A DNA stretch of 64,000 nucleotides, taken from the NCBI GenBank assembly GCA_900660155.1, contig CABFPE010000175.1, forward strand, positions 18,238 through 82,237, written 5' to 3'. The position numbers and the translations under genes were made by a program. Numbering within the stretch: position 1 is the first letter of the stretch; every line of letters begins with the position of its first letter. The notes under the pieces are model-generated. The model had not been told where the DNA came from, made no database searches, and worked only from the letters and a program-made list of their open reading frames with translations. Below are positions 1 through 12,174 of the stretch, piece after piece. This DNA comes from Hofstenia miamia. Taxonomy: Eukaryota; Xenacoelomorpha; Acoela; Hofsteniidae.

Positions 1-31
<31 letters not shown>
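1..31. repeat. (TA)n microsatellite
   Basis: Pure TA dinucleotide run at the window edge. The following 320 bases are AT-rich and hold nothing recognisable. Confidence 0.95.
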
Positions 32-33
<2 letters not shown>

Positions 34-352
34 CAGTTTTAATGCAAAGAGCTAATATTGCATTACGCAAATTTCAATCTATTATACGAATATTTCTGGC
101 CAAATCACAATTGTGATATTTTCTATTTATCAATTCTTTGCATAACTTTAGACACTTTTAACTTTTCAGTGAATTTAAGTTGTGAATATTTCAGTTTTTA
201 TAGTTAGTTTATTTTGCATGATAGCTAAAATATATAAAACTAAGCGATTTATTATTAAGAAATTTTTTCATATATTTGGTGACCATGTGGGTTGATCAAG
301 TATACAGGTCCCCGTCACGCTAACCACAGAACTAGTAGACAGTAATCATAAG

Positions 353-3300
353 TTGTAGTGGCTTGGCATGTTAGGTTCATAACACACTACTATATATATA
401 ATTGTATCTTTTAGTTCATAATAAAACATTTTACATAACATTGTCTTATACTCGTTAAACTAATAAAATGGTGACAGAGATAGAGTTTCTAAAACCAAAT
501 ATACTCAATTGGATTCTTCAAATATCGCAGATAAATGGAATAGATGGTATCGAAACTTTAATCATTTTCTGCAAGCAACCGAACTCGATTCAAAACCAAA
601 CTCAATAAAAGTTGGTCTTCCTTTAAGAACGATAATCCCTCTATGCAATGACATCTATGAAATCTTTACATGGACGTCAACCAAGGATAAGATGAAGTTC
701 CAAACTTTAATAGGCAATTCGAGGCTTACTTTACCTGACAAAAAATGAGACATTTGAAAGAATCCAATTCTCTTCCCTTCGGAAAGGCGCAGAGAATACA
801 GCTTTTGTTAATAAGTTAAGGACATTAGCCCGCTATTTTAACTTTGAAAATCTCACTGATTCACTCATTAGCGAACAGTTAATTTTAACAATTACTGACA
901 CCCATCTCCAACAAAGACTGCTTCGTGAAATTAACTGAACTCTTCAAAGAGTCATAGATATATGTAAATGGGCTGAAGAGACACTTATTCAAATGTCCTC
1001 CATTACACCAGAAATAAACTGTAATGAAGCTCCATTTAAAAAGAAAGAGGAAGAAGTTGACCATATACGACAACAAAGATACATCAGCAGAAATCAGAGG
1101 AAAATCTTTTCAGAGAATGTTGAATGTGGAAAATGTGGTAAAACTCATCACAGAATTAACTGCCCTATTTTTGGACGCACAGCAATAAATGTGGCAGGAA
1201 AAATCATTTCATATTAGTATGCAAAAGAAAAGGAGAAAAGAGACTAAATCCACAATAAATAAGCAATGTTGATGATCTATCAGAGGAAAATAGAAGTAAG
1301 TATGGATGCGACGTAGTAAATAATTTAGAATCAAACCCTGTCAAAAAAATTCTAAAAATCAATTAAAACTATTGCAACTATAAGTTGTCAGAAAATACAC
1401 ATGAAAGTGGATTTTGGAGCACAATGTAATTTGCTATCATGCAGTGATTTTAAGAAATTTCACTTAGCAAGAAGTCTAATCAGACTAACAAGTTGTCGAT
1501 TGACAGCATATGGTGGAAGTCAAGTCCCTGTCAAGAGTTCATTTTCCATACCAGTTACGATGGGAAAGAAAAACATTAACAACATTGTGCGATTTATGAT
1601 TTCTACAGAAAACGTCAATCCAATTATTGGTCACTCAACTGTTTAGCCTATAATCTGCTACAAGTCAACTTTATAAATGAGACACTAATAAATACTATTA
1701 CAAAAATTTTCGGATGGGGTCCGGAGGGAAACCAAACTTAAAACTTTAGACCCCTTCGGACCAGAAACACTAACCCAGATTTACGAACAGTTCAAGGATG
1801 TTTTTACAGGATTATTTGAGTGTAGCAAGGAATACAGAATCAAAATTAGAGAACATGCAGAGCCGATAATTCATGCCCCAAAAATGGTTCCACTGTCATT
1901 ATTGGATAAACTGAAAAATAAGCTTGATCTATTGGTAAAAAATGATGTGATTGACCCTTCAAATAGTGCTGCTCAATGGGTTGGGAGCCTTGTAATAGCC
2001 GAAAAAAGAAATGGCGAGTTAAAATTGATTATTAACGCAAAGGAACTGAATGCCGCAGTTATTCGCGAAAACTATTACCCTTCATCAAATGCAACTATGA
2101 GAACATTTTTCAATGGTAAGTGTGTTTTCAGCCTCATCAATCTTTCAGACGCATTCTGGCATATTAAACTCAGTAATGAGTGATCCTCTCTCTGCACCTT
2201 TAATACTTCATTTGGAAGGTACCAATGGATAGGGTACACAATTGTCTTGCATCAGCTTCCGACAAGGCACCACAAATGGTAGATGAGGTATTTGTAGACC
2301 TACCAAATGTAATTGTCATTCATGATGATGTATGTGTCGTGACTAATGATGAATCAAGTCACATTGAAGCCTTGTCTGCCGTTCTTGAAAGGGCCAGAAT
2401 CAACAAAATAAAATTAAATTTCAATATAAAAAAGAAAAAGTAAAATACATGGGTTTTAAATTAGACAAAAATGGATTCCATCAGATGACGAAAAAACAGA
2501 GCCATCAGAAACCTTCATTTACCATAATCAAAAAGAGAGCTGCAATGCTTTCTAGGAATGGCAAATTTCTTATGTTCCTTCATTCAAAAATTATTGGACA
2601 TTACACAACCTCTGAGAAACCTAACAAAAGCAGAGTGCTATTGGAACTGGCAAGATGAGCACACGCAAGCTTTGGAAAAATAATATCTACTTTAATATCT
2701 CCTACTGTATTGAAGTATTTTGATAAATATTGCGCTTAAACAGTTCTACAAGTGGATTCTTTTCAGTATGGATTTGGAGCTTGTCTCATAGAAGAAGGAA
2801 GACCCTGCGCATTTGGGGCAAGATCGCTCACACAAAGTGAACATCAATATTCCCAGATAGAAAAAGAACTTCTGGCAATTGTATTTGGATGTCAGAAATT
2901 CCATAAATACATCTATGGTGTTTGCTTAGCAGTTCATACCGATCACAAACCACTGGACACTCTTCACAAGGGCTATCCACTTAACACTCCCTAGGATTCA
3001 GAGACCCATGCTGGCGTTCCACACCTACTAAGATATTACAGTGATATATAAACCTGGAAAACAACTATGCGACGCAGACACACTATCTCGAATTTTTTTG
3101 CCAAATAAAAAAGTTTATCAAGCTACAAATGAACTGAATGATGACTTAGCATGTGCTATACATCAATTGGACATGGAAATTAATTCATCTACTACGGAAT
3201 TCAAACCAGGCGCACCCCACATGAAGATGCGACACAACTTTGTAAGCAATGGCTTGCAAGAACACGTATCTCTTGTTGAGCCAGCTCTCAAGAACTTTTG

Positions 3301-4170
3301 GAAGATGCGACATGAACTGCACATCAATAAAGGAATTCTAATGAGATCCAATCAGATCATAATACCATCTGAATTACAAAAGAATATTGTGGCACGATTA
3401 CATGACTCACACAGCGGAGCTGATGAAATGAGTAGGAAAGCAAAATTATTTTACTACTAGCCTAATCTAAGCAAAGATATTAAAGAGTATACCGTTAGAT
3501 GTGAATGATGCGCATTTGATGATAACTATCAACGAAAACAGCCCATGATCATCCACAACAGACCAGCGTTGCAATGGAAGACAAATGCCTTCTACACATT
3601 CCATGTTAATCGATCTAGTTTTTTTGTTGTCATAGATTATTACTCCACATTTATCGTATATAGACAGCTACCGGAAAATAGTTCCTTAGCAATCAAAATC
3701 AGTTGAAAATGATATTTCAAGTTTTGGAATAGTTGCTACAATAATAGCTGATAATAATCCAACAAAATCTCGCCAAAGTGAAAAGTTCTGCAGTGACTAT
3801 TTTATAAGATTAATCACTTCTAGTCCTTATTATTCAAGATCAAATGGATTTGCTGAAAAAGGTGTCTACATCATGAAGAAAATCCTTAAGAGAAGTGATG
3901 ACCCTGATTACACATCATCTTTTCATAACAACTTTCCTGACATTGGACTTTGTCACAACTGCTGCACAGCCGTGAGTTGCGAACAAAATTACCTCAACTA
4001 GTAAAAAATCTAAGGCCGAAGTTTAGGCAGCACAAAGAAATGGTACGTGAAAACACCAAAGTCACAAGAAGGCACAAGAAGCACTACGACAAACAATCAA
4101 CTCATCATTCAATTAAGTTACATATGAATTCTTTAGAAAACAGAAAGCAACGTGTATTAATGAATAATAT
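353..4170 (+). mobile_element. Gypsy-type LTR retrotransposon fossil
   Basis: Translations in order recall a Gypsy-like polyprotein: a gag-like zone with a CCHC-type zinc knuckle (about 500-1210), an aspartic-protease-like zone (about 1400-1650), reverse transcriptase (about 1880-2460), RNase H (about 2750-3000, with the family's SLTQSEHQYSQIEKELLAIV-type signature) and integrase with a C-terminal tail (about 3200-4150). A short TATA-bearing and AATAAA-bearing stretch (about 353-467) followed by TGGTGACAGAG looks like the end of a 5' LTR plus a tRNA primer site resembling tRNA-Leu. No 3' LTR was found; the 3' end runs into LINE sequence. The copy is old and clearly broken, with well over ten interruptions. 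Confidence 0.8.
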
Positions 4171-4600
4171 GAAATCTGATTATATTACAACCGATCACGG
4201 AGTGCCTCAAGACATTACTAGGGCCAATTTTGTTTACAATATATGTAAATGACATTATGAAACATGTGACATATAGTGAAATATATCAACTTGATGATGA
4301 TACTTCCCTCATAAATACAGATAAAGATGCATTTAAGACAACAAAAAATCTAAAAATGACTTTGGAAACCTAGGTATTTCTCATCCAATCAATTAACAGT
4401 GTTCCAATAAAACAAAGTGGTCATGTTACATATTTAGGTGTTGATATGACAAAGATTTAAAATTTGTTTAATTTCTCCTAAAAAAGTTACAAAAAATGGC
4501 TTCTGGCGGTAGAAATTTAGGACCAGATTATTACGTTCAATTATTGCATGCATTTGTTTATCGCAATTACACTATTGTTCAATTTTATTTATTAATTTTA
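4170..4600 (+). mobile_element. LINE reverse-transcriptase fragment
   Basis: Reading all frames gives the pieces of a non-LTR reverse transcriptase: a GVPQ block followed by FVYNICK or IYVNDI-like residues, then YQLDDDTSLI where the catalytic Y-A-D-D box is expected, then a TYLGVD block (4420-4450) as found after the palm in Jockey/CR1-like LINEs. The catalytic box is altered and frames shift between blocks, so it is dead. The TYLGVD segment is homologous at nucleotide level to 44655-44890, so both belong to one LINE family. Both ends are truncated. It abuts the LTR fossil, either by insertion into it or by deletion. Confidence 0.65.
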
Positions 4601-6840
4601 TAGCAAGAGCCGAATAGTAAAATCTATACCGTCTAGTTGTAGTAAATTTTCTGAAAAAATCACATTTTACCTCCATCATTAACGTAAAGCATAAAACATT
4701 GATTTAATACATGATTTAACATGCCAATGACTTCAATGTCAATTACTTTCTCATCAAATCTCCATATAACAATTTTTACATAGTCTTGATTTGCAGTATA
4801 TCTAAAATAGTTAGAAATTATTCAAAACAAAATGTTTAATTATTATCATATATGATCTTTTATATACAAAAACACTCACAAATTTCAGGGAAATTGTTTA
4901 AACTTTTTATTTGTAAGCACCTCCTGTTTTCTTAATTGTAAATGTCACACATCTGAAATGACATACTTTACAACTCGTGCAAATCCTGGCGAGCTCAGTT
5001 TTCCCTATATTGCAATGACTTAAATTATTAAATTTTATAAAAGATTACTTCTATTTGTATTTCTAAATTTTAATCCTATTTTTTTATTTTTTATGTATAT
5101 ATAAATGGGGTTTGTACCTGATAAATGTTCAATTAGATTTCTGTGGATTTCCATCAATAAAATTGAAGGTCGAGTTATTCTGTTTTCAGATTTTGCATGA
5201 TAATTTCGAATCTCGGTTGCAAATCATTTAGATTTTGGGGGAAAATTTGTGACAAAGTCTACTTTTAATAGCACTCCAAAAAAAATTGGATATAGCCGCG
5301 ACCCATAGCACACGATCTTCCGGAAGCAGATCTGAAGTGCGTTTGAATATTGAACAATTGAATTTTGAACATTTCGCTTTGAGCATTTTAACCATGCGAA
5401 TATATAATCCACTATTTTATCGTTAAGAAATAAAATGGGAATTCGGTTTTTTATTTATAAATTTCTATGTGAGTGCATTGCACGTGTAATATTGTATTTG
5501 AACTGTAGCAGAAACACGAATTGAATATTTCTGGACCGTATACTACTTAAAAGCCACATCATCGCAAATTTTGGGTATGACTTTTAAATTTTATTGGAAT
5601 ATAAGTTCAGGTGTTGCTTACTACGTAGCCTGTAGTCTGAACTACCATGGTTATTAACAAAACATCACTGCTTTCAGTTCGCGGTGATTTTGTGAGCACT
5701 CTTCTGCTGCTTATTTATTGGAATTAAACTTAAGCAGTCCGTTTTAAAGGACAAACAGTTTTTTCCACATTTACAAAGAATTTTCTACAAGCCTATTTCC
5801 ACATTTGAAAATCTTGGGGCATTTGGTAGGTGTATTTGGGCACATACATTAATGCAATGTTGAAAATTTCTATTAAAGCTTAATTAAAGCAGAGATTGTT
5901 GAAAAGATTAACAAGTTTTCTTAGAAATTTTCGAATTTTTGAAAAGGATTTAAATTCTCTCCATACTTAGTGTTAATGTATTTAGAAGGTTTTGAGCCCC
6001 TGGGGGCAACAAAGAACTTTGACTGTTTTTTAATATGTGCAAATATATTACAAACCCATTTAGGCGTGCCGTGCACAAAGTCAGAGGTTGCGGGGCCGAA
6101 GGTGCTTTCAGATTGAACACACCATTAAGAGTTTTTGAGTTTTGAACATTTAAAAATTTTTTATAGGATCATAAAAATATTTTAAAAATCACCAGGCTGC
6201 TTAAGATTAAGCAAACATTGATTAATTACGAATCTTTGTTAAGTATATCTAAATGCTTTGTAGATCATTGTTTATTTCATGTTGCTGGAATCCCGAACTG
6301 CAACCTTCGACACAATAAAAAAGTTATCTATTTTACGTCACCCTGAAATTCAAAATTATTAATCATTTTTTATAATAAATATTAAGTCTCCCATATTTTT
6401 AATATTTATTACATATATTGTCACACTGGGTCATTAAAATAAAGAGGACAGTAAATTCCTTATAGTAAAACATAATTTTATATAAATTTTGAATAAATGA
6501 TTTCCAAAGCAATCAGAATTTGTCTTATTGTGTTAAAATTATGTATATAGTTAAAAATATAAAGTCAATTGCAAATATATCATATTTTATATATACTTAG
6601 ATACTAACTTGTTCATTTTCAATTCTTTGATCAATGTTGTTCAAAAAGCATAGAGATCAGCGTCAGGTTAGATTGGATCAACACTGGAGCAACGATTTAA
6701 ATTAAAGCATTTTTGTAAAATGTTCTTGTAAGTACTTTTAAGATTGAAACCTTTTGCCAAATAATTAACATAGATACTGCATAAATGTGCATTTCATTAT
6801 TTTTATTATATACATAATATTATAAACTATCAAAGTGGCT
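4600..6840. other. Non-coding AT-rich stretch
   Basis: No convincing coding region. A degenerate repeat around 5980-6130 (GAGCCCC, CATTTAGGCG, then a GTCAGA..TTG.GG.GCCG block) recurs around 27745-28020, so this is dispersed repeat debris. The rest is AT-rich without recognisable structure. Confidence 0.5.
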
Positions 6841-8243
6841 TGATTCATTATTAAAAAAATATATTCCATCAAAATATATATTACAAGACACATTTGACTT
6901 TTTAAATAAATTTGGAGAATATTTTGACAAAAACAAAGACAATAAAAAAATATATGGCAAGCTTTGATGTAAAATCAATATTCACGAATATCCCAATGAA
7001 GAAAACAATTGAGCACATACTAACGCTTATTCCACAAAATGATGTATCCATTTTCTACAAAACCTTAAGGACATTATTAAGCATAGCATGCTTTAATGTC
7101 AAATTTACTTTCAATGACTACATCTACGAATAGATAGATGGCATAGCGATGGGCTCACCATTAGGCCCTAGCATAGCATGTTTTGCAATGGATATATTAG
7201 AAAGCAAAATTGAATCATTATAAACAAAACCAAAGTTATACTATCGTAATGTAGACGAGATTTTTACAATCCTTCAAGATCAAAATGATATAGATATATT
7301 CAACAGTTTCCTGAATAACTTCTAGAAGAATTGAAATTTACAGTAGAAAAATTCAATATTTCAATACGTTTTCTTGAAATCACGATAGAAGTTTTCAAAG
7401 ACCACTATGAAACAAAGATTTACAGAAAACCTACTAATACTGAGCTATATGTTCCATTCCAATTATCCTTCGACATCAAATATATAACAAATACAATACA
7501 GTGCTTGATAGAAAGAATTATGAAAATATCTTCCAATTATAACAATTTAATTAATTCAATATCAAACCTTTATACCATCTTAGAACAAAATGGCTATCCA
7601 CATAAATTAATAAAGAAATACATTGACAAAGCATTAACTTCAAATAGTATAGTATATAACCAAGTAATAAAATATTATCAGAATCCAATATATTGGAAAT
7701 TACCGTATATTGAAAAAAAAGAATTTTTAAAAAAAAATTAAGAAGATAAATAAAAGACTTGAAGTAACAAAAATTGTTCCAATACTGACATCTAAGAAAA
7801 CTTCTGAATTTCTTAGCAACAAAGATCCTACCAACAAAATGCTGGTTTCCTCTATTATTTATAAATACAAATGTGAAGAATGTTATCTTTCTTACATCGG
7901 AGAAACCAAGAGACCATTTGAAACCAGGATCAATGAACACCTAAGAGGGCATTTAGAAGGTGAAATATTTGTGCATAGATATCAAGCAATTAAAAATAAT
8001 TTCGAGATCTTACTTAGAACCAAGAATACAAAATATGCCGAAGCCCTGCTTATAAAACAACGCTAATAAGAATGAACTATAATGAACAATCAACTAAGCT
8101 ATAACAACTTACTGAACATATTTTAAGTGCTTGCATATTTTAACACCACTTAATGAAGTAAGTGCAAAATTTGATTCTAACATATTTGTACTGAAGATGA
8201 TTGAAAAATCGAAACCGGTAGCTAATATATATATATATATATA
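6840..8243 (+). mobile_element. Penelope-like element 1 (GIY-YIG type), 5'-truncated
   Basis: The translation enters inside the reverse transcriptase (SFDVKSIFTNIP, then GIAMGSPLGPSIA and YYRNVDEIFTIL). It continues through the Penelope connector (FLEITIEVF..., IYRKPTNTELY, a GYPHKLIKKYI block and YWKLPYI). It ends with a GIY-YIG endonuclease: YKYKCEEC..SYIGETKRPFETRINEHLRG. Penelope-like elements pair exactly these domains, using the endonuclease to cut the target. The N-terminal half is missing and a few stops or frame changes interrupt the rest, so it is inactive. The 3' end carries a hammerhead-like motif and a TA microsatellite. Confidence 0.85.
8188..8222 (+). ncRNA. Hammerhead-ribozyme-like motif at Penelope 3' end
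   Basis: The sequence shows CTGAAGA, then a hairpin of GATT-GAAA-AATC, then GAAAC followed by CGGTA. Hammerhead cores have the form CUGANGA, stem II, GAAA, and Penelope-like elements are known to encode hammerhead motifs in their terminal repeats. One extra U precedes stem II here, and the outer stem is weak, so activity is doubtful. The same arrangement, with a different stem II, occurs in Penelope copy 2 (35315-35355, complement). Confidence 0.5.
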
Positions 8244-9700
8244 GTTATACATAGTTGCATTTTAGATTGTTGGATTTGCTCTTTGTTTATTAAAATATTA
8301 GTATCTTCATGTAGTTATGATAACATATGCATAGGTTGTACTTTTTAGTTTGTAAAAATTAATATAAGGTTTGGATATCTCTAATTTCTGAGGTTAAGCG
8401 GTAAAAATATCGAGCTACTAAGCTGTCTTAAAAACAAAATTTTAAAAATGTAATAGCATGTAAGCTTCGGAACTTTTGCCCGCTCAATGTTGAGTTGCGT
8501 CTGGTGTCTCAGTTGATGGAATACTGATATATTAAGTTTTTACATTATTAAATTTCATGCTATATTTTCTTTACTACAAAACGATTATTTCACTATTAAA
8601 GATCATTTAAAGATTATCAGCAAATAGGTAGACAAAACTAAACAAGCAGGATGCATGAAGATGCGTACAAGAATAAAAATTTGATCAACTTAAATTTCAA
8701 TCGGAGACGGGAAAATTAATATGAAATATTTGCTGTTATGTTAGAATCCTGCATAAACTTAAGCTGAACAACTAATGGCACAGATGGTTTTTTATCAGCT
8801 TAAGTCTATTGGCAAAACACAGAGAATAATATTTCAAAATTGTTTAGATCACCATGACATTCATTTTTGAAAAACGTTATTTTTCTGTCAACATTAGGTC
8901 TGAAATTGAATACAAGTGCAAATATTTTAAATGAAAATTTCAGAAAATTATATTTTAATGGCCAGTGCCTCGGTGGCTCTCTGTTGAATACGCCCCTGGC
9001 AGCTAGAAATCCTAATTATTATATAAACGGGAACTCGATTAAAATCCGAGAACTTGATAAAAAGCATTTTACTGTCCAGTGCAATTATGAATCTCGACAC
9101 ATTTGAAATATGTAATCGTTTTGTAAATTTTATTTGTATTTGTCAATATTTACTGCATTTTAGTCAGTCGCAATCAAATTTGGAATTGGGTTGGGCCTAA
9201 AGTTGGCCTACAGCCAAAGTCAGATATCCACGTTGCCTAAACCTAAACATTACACGAAATATTTCTTGTTACAAAATATTTCTGTCGCGAGATGCTATCT
9301 TAATACATGGCATAAAAAATATTTTTAGCAATTGCTCTAAATTAACCTGCATTTTTATACCGTCATGAAATCTTTCTGAATGACGAAGCAATGTGCATTG
9401 TAGTGCTGCCTTTCTTTAAAGGAAATGTTTCCTAGATTTTGGGGCAATTTGCATTTTATGCGCCTATACATTTTTTTGAGAAGTCATAGAAAAAAGTATT
9501 TTTACCGGTTTCTCTAAATTGGTCTGCATTTTTATGCCCTCACAAAATCATGAAGCATACATGACAGAAAACATGTCTGTCTTACTCCTCTTTCAATGTG
9601 GATTGCGGGCGATAGATGATAATTTATCAGTAGATAAGAGAAGTTAATATTGTTTAAAGCCTTATTTAAATTAATTATTTGCTGGGAAAAACTTTAAAGA
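8244..9700. repeat. Non-coding stretch with an imperfect ~167-bp-spaced duplication
   Basis: No gene recognised. A block at 9316-9372 (ATATTTTTAGCAATTGCTCT, ATTAACCTGCATTTTTAT, GTCATGAAATC) recurs in diverged form at 9483-9552 (GTATTTTTACCGGTTTCTC, CTGCATTTTTATGCCCTCA). This is an old tandem duplication in unannotated repeat sequence. The remainder is AT-rich and featureless. Confidence 0.5.
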
Positions 9701-10690
9701 GAAAATAATATTATATCGAGTCATAGGCTTTATTGTAGACAATATTTAAAATTCCCACACTGCTTCCAATCTTACGACAAACATCCGCAATGCATTGTAT
9801 TGTAGCAATGTTTAGGCAGCTCTTACGGCCTTTAATATAACCCGTTTGATTACTACCTATATATTTCTTGGCTAAGGCAGAGAGGCGAAAATTTAAAACA
9901 TTTGTTAAAATTGTTATGTTCATATTAAGGAAGGAAATTGGACGTCAGGATTGTAGAAGCCCCGGTTCTTTATTTTTTTTAGGAAATAGTCTAATAACAG
10001 CATTAGAAATGCTTGCCGCGATCTTACCTGTTTCTAGAAAGGAATCAAATAGAATTTTTGTTTAGGGCGCAAGCAAAAAATTTGAATTCTTTGTAGAATG
10101 TTGAATTGAGACCATCAAGCCCTAGGCTATTCTTCAATTGCTTCCTCAATTTCGTATATCTCTATGTCTTTTTCTAATTCTTCTTTTCTATCTTCAGTGA
10201 TCTTAGGATGTTTTAATGGGATACTTCCATTTACTAATGACACTTCTTGGCAAAGGTTCTTATAAAAGTTTTTAAATGTATTAATTATATCCTCATTTTT
10301 GCTACTTAAAGTACAACCATTCAACTTTACAGTCTCTATATTAGATCTTTCCATGCTTCTTTTAAGATAACTCTTAATTTCTTTTATACTGCCTTCATTG
10401 ATCTCAAATTCGATGTCTTTTATGTATTCTAGCTCTTCTTGTGCCTTTTCAAAAGTAAGTTGGTTGATCTCATTTTCTATTTCTTCCTTTATCTCAATAT
10501 AGTTATGGAAATCTTCATTGATATATTGTAGTTGCTTTTCTAGTGATCTTAATTGGTGGTACCTCCTTTTTCCTATTTCTCGTTCTTTCTGACTGATTAT
10601 GCCTTTCGCCTTGATCTTCATCATCGTCCATTTCATTTGTATGTTTGAGGTATCTGCTCCTATTAAAGTATTACTTATCAATTTCATCAA
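9700..10690 (-). mobile_element. L1-like LINE ORF2 fragment
   Basis: On the minus strand the sequence starts with a charged, coiled-coil-like linker (10690-10130; IGKRRYHQLRSLEKQLQYI and following, ending in KEELEKDIEIYEIEEAIEE). It then shows SPGLDGLNSTFYKEF, PISLLNMNITILTNVLNFRL, IGSNQTGYIKGR and ILNIVYNKAYDSI. This is the order of an L1/Tx1-type ORF2: post-endonuclease linker followed by reverse-transcriptase fingers. The palm with the catalytic Y-A-D-D box and everything 3' of it are absent, as is the endonuclease. The linker is one open frame; the RT part changes frame several times. It is a truncated, inactive copy. Confidence 0.75.
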
Positions 10691-10699
10691 AAAAACCAA

Positions 10700-12170
10700 A
10701 ATAATTTGCTAAAGCCTAAAAATAAGAATTTGCTTAGATCAACACGTTTTTTCATTTTTTTCACAAACTTGTTTTATAAACTAATAATCTAATTTTTTTA
10801 ATGGAATGGTAAGAATACGAAAGGAACTCCTGCTCTCAGAAAAATATTGTAAATAAAGGTCGCTTGAAAAAAATGTAATTCATATTTGGTTGCAAATTAC
10901 ATAATTATGCTGCATCTTTGCAAATTTATTTGTAACAGACTGTCAAAATATCCCGACTTTATCGGTAGTATCCCGATTTTGGAGGTGATATCCTGAATCA
11001 CGCCGCATATGCCGTAGGGATAGGAGAAATCCTGATATTACATTTCAGTTGCATTCACTTTGAGATCAAAAACCCTAGGGAGAATGGGATTAAGATTCTC
11101 AAATGAAATTCAATTGCTACGATTAATTTATATGTTTATTGAATAATTTGTTGAAAATTGAATCATATTTAAAAAGTTTAAGGAAATTGCTTTATCTACA
11201 AATTATTACAAGACAAAGATAAAGATCTTATTGTATTTTGATAGACTTGCATGCTTAAAAAATTTTGAAAAGCAATTTTAAGAATTTTTTATTTATTATT
11301 GTATAATGCTTGCCAAGCTTTCCATGCTATGATATAATGCTTGCAAATATATGATTAACTAATTTGTGATATAATATTTTGGCAAGCAGTGCAAGCAATG
11401 ATATTATGCTTTCCAAACAATGTAAACCATTTTGAGAAGGGAAGCGAAAGTAAACAAATTATATACAGCGCTTTTTACTCTTATTATAATCCCTTTTTCA
11501 ATACGCGTTTGCTAGTAGTTTAAATAAATAATATGAGTGATTATAATATTATTATAGTATTCTATAGACAGCAATCTGACGTGGTTTTGCCTTCATATAG
11601 AGAAACGAATTAAAATAGATGACTGTGGTGACACAAAAATTTTCATTTTAGTTTATATTACATTTTAGTATATATAATATCTATATAGTTGCTTGACGGA
11701 ATTTCCCACTGCCGCTGACGAGCATTTAATTTATATTTTAGCCAATCACAGTAAGTATCATCATATTTTCTAGATAAAAAAAAGAATTTGTTTGAATATT
11801 ATATTTAAAGTATGTTATTCTTTTTTTTCATTTTGGAATTTTGTCTGAATTACAGACATCGGATAAAAATAGGTTTTGAATAACCGGCAGGGTGTTCTAT
11901 GGGACAGATTTTTAGCCTCTATCCAATACCATCAAATGGTGAATTTTAGTGGGATTCCCATGGGAATCCTTGCTTAAGCCTAATAACAAACACAATTGTG
12001 ATGCAAACGTGTATTAAAAAACACAACTAAGTGAACATAATAATGTTTAATAAGAAAATGTATTAAGAGTTTGTCAGTCCGAATCTTCATCCTCATCCAG
12101 CATTGTCGAAACGTCTTCGATTATTAATCTGTCAAAATATAATAGTAAGGAAAAAGAGGAATCAAACTTT
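10700..12170. other. Intergenic stretch downstream of the transporter gene
   Basis: AT-rich and without a long reading frame. It contains an 18-bp perfect palindrome (GGATTCCCATGGGAATCC, 11952-11969) and repeated TATAATGCTTGC-type words at 11300-11410. On the minus strand, 12061-12128 looks like a tiny exon: a good acceptor (TTTTGACAG) followed by an acidic tail ending in DEDEDSD and a stop. It could not be joined in phase to the transporter's last exon, so its owner is unknown. Confidence 0.45.
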
Positions 12171-12174
12171 TTTC

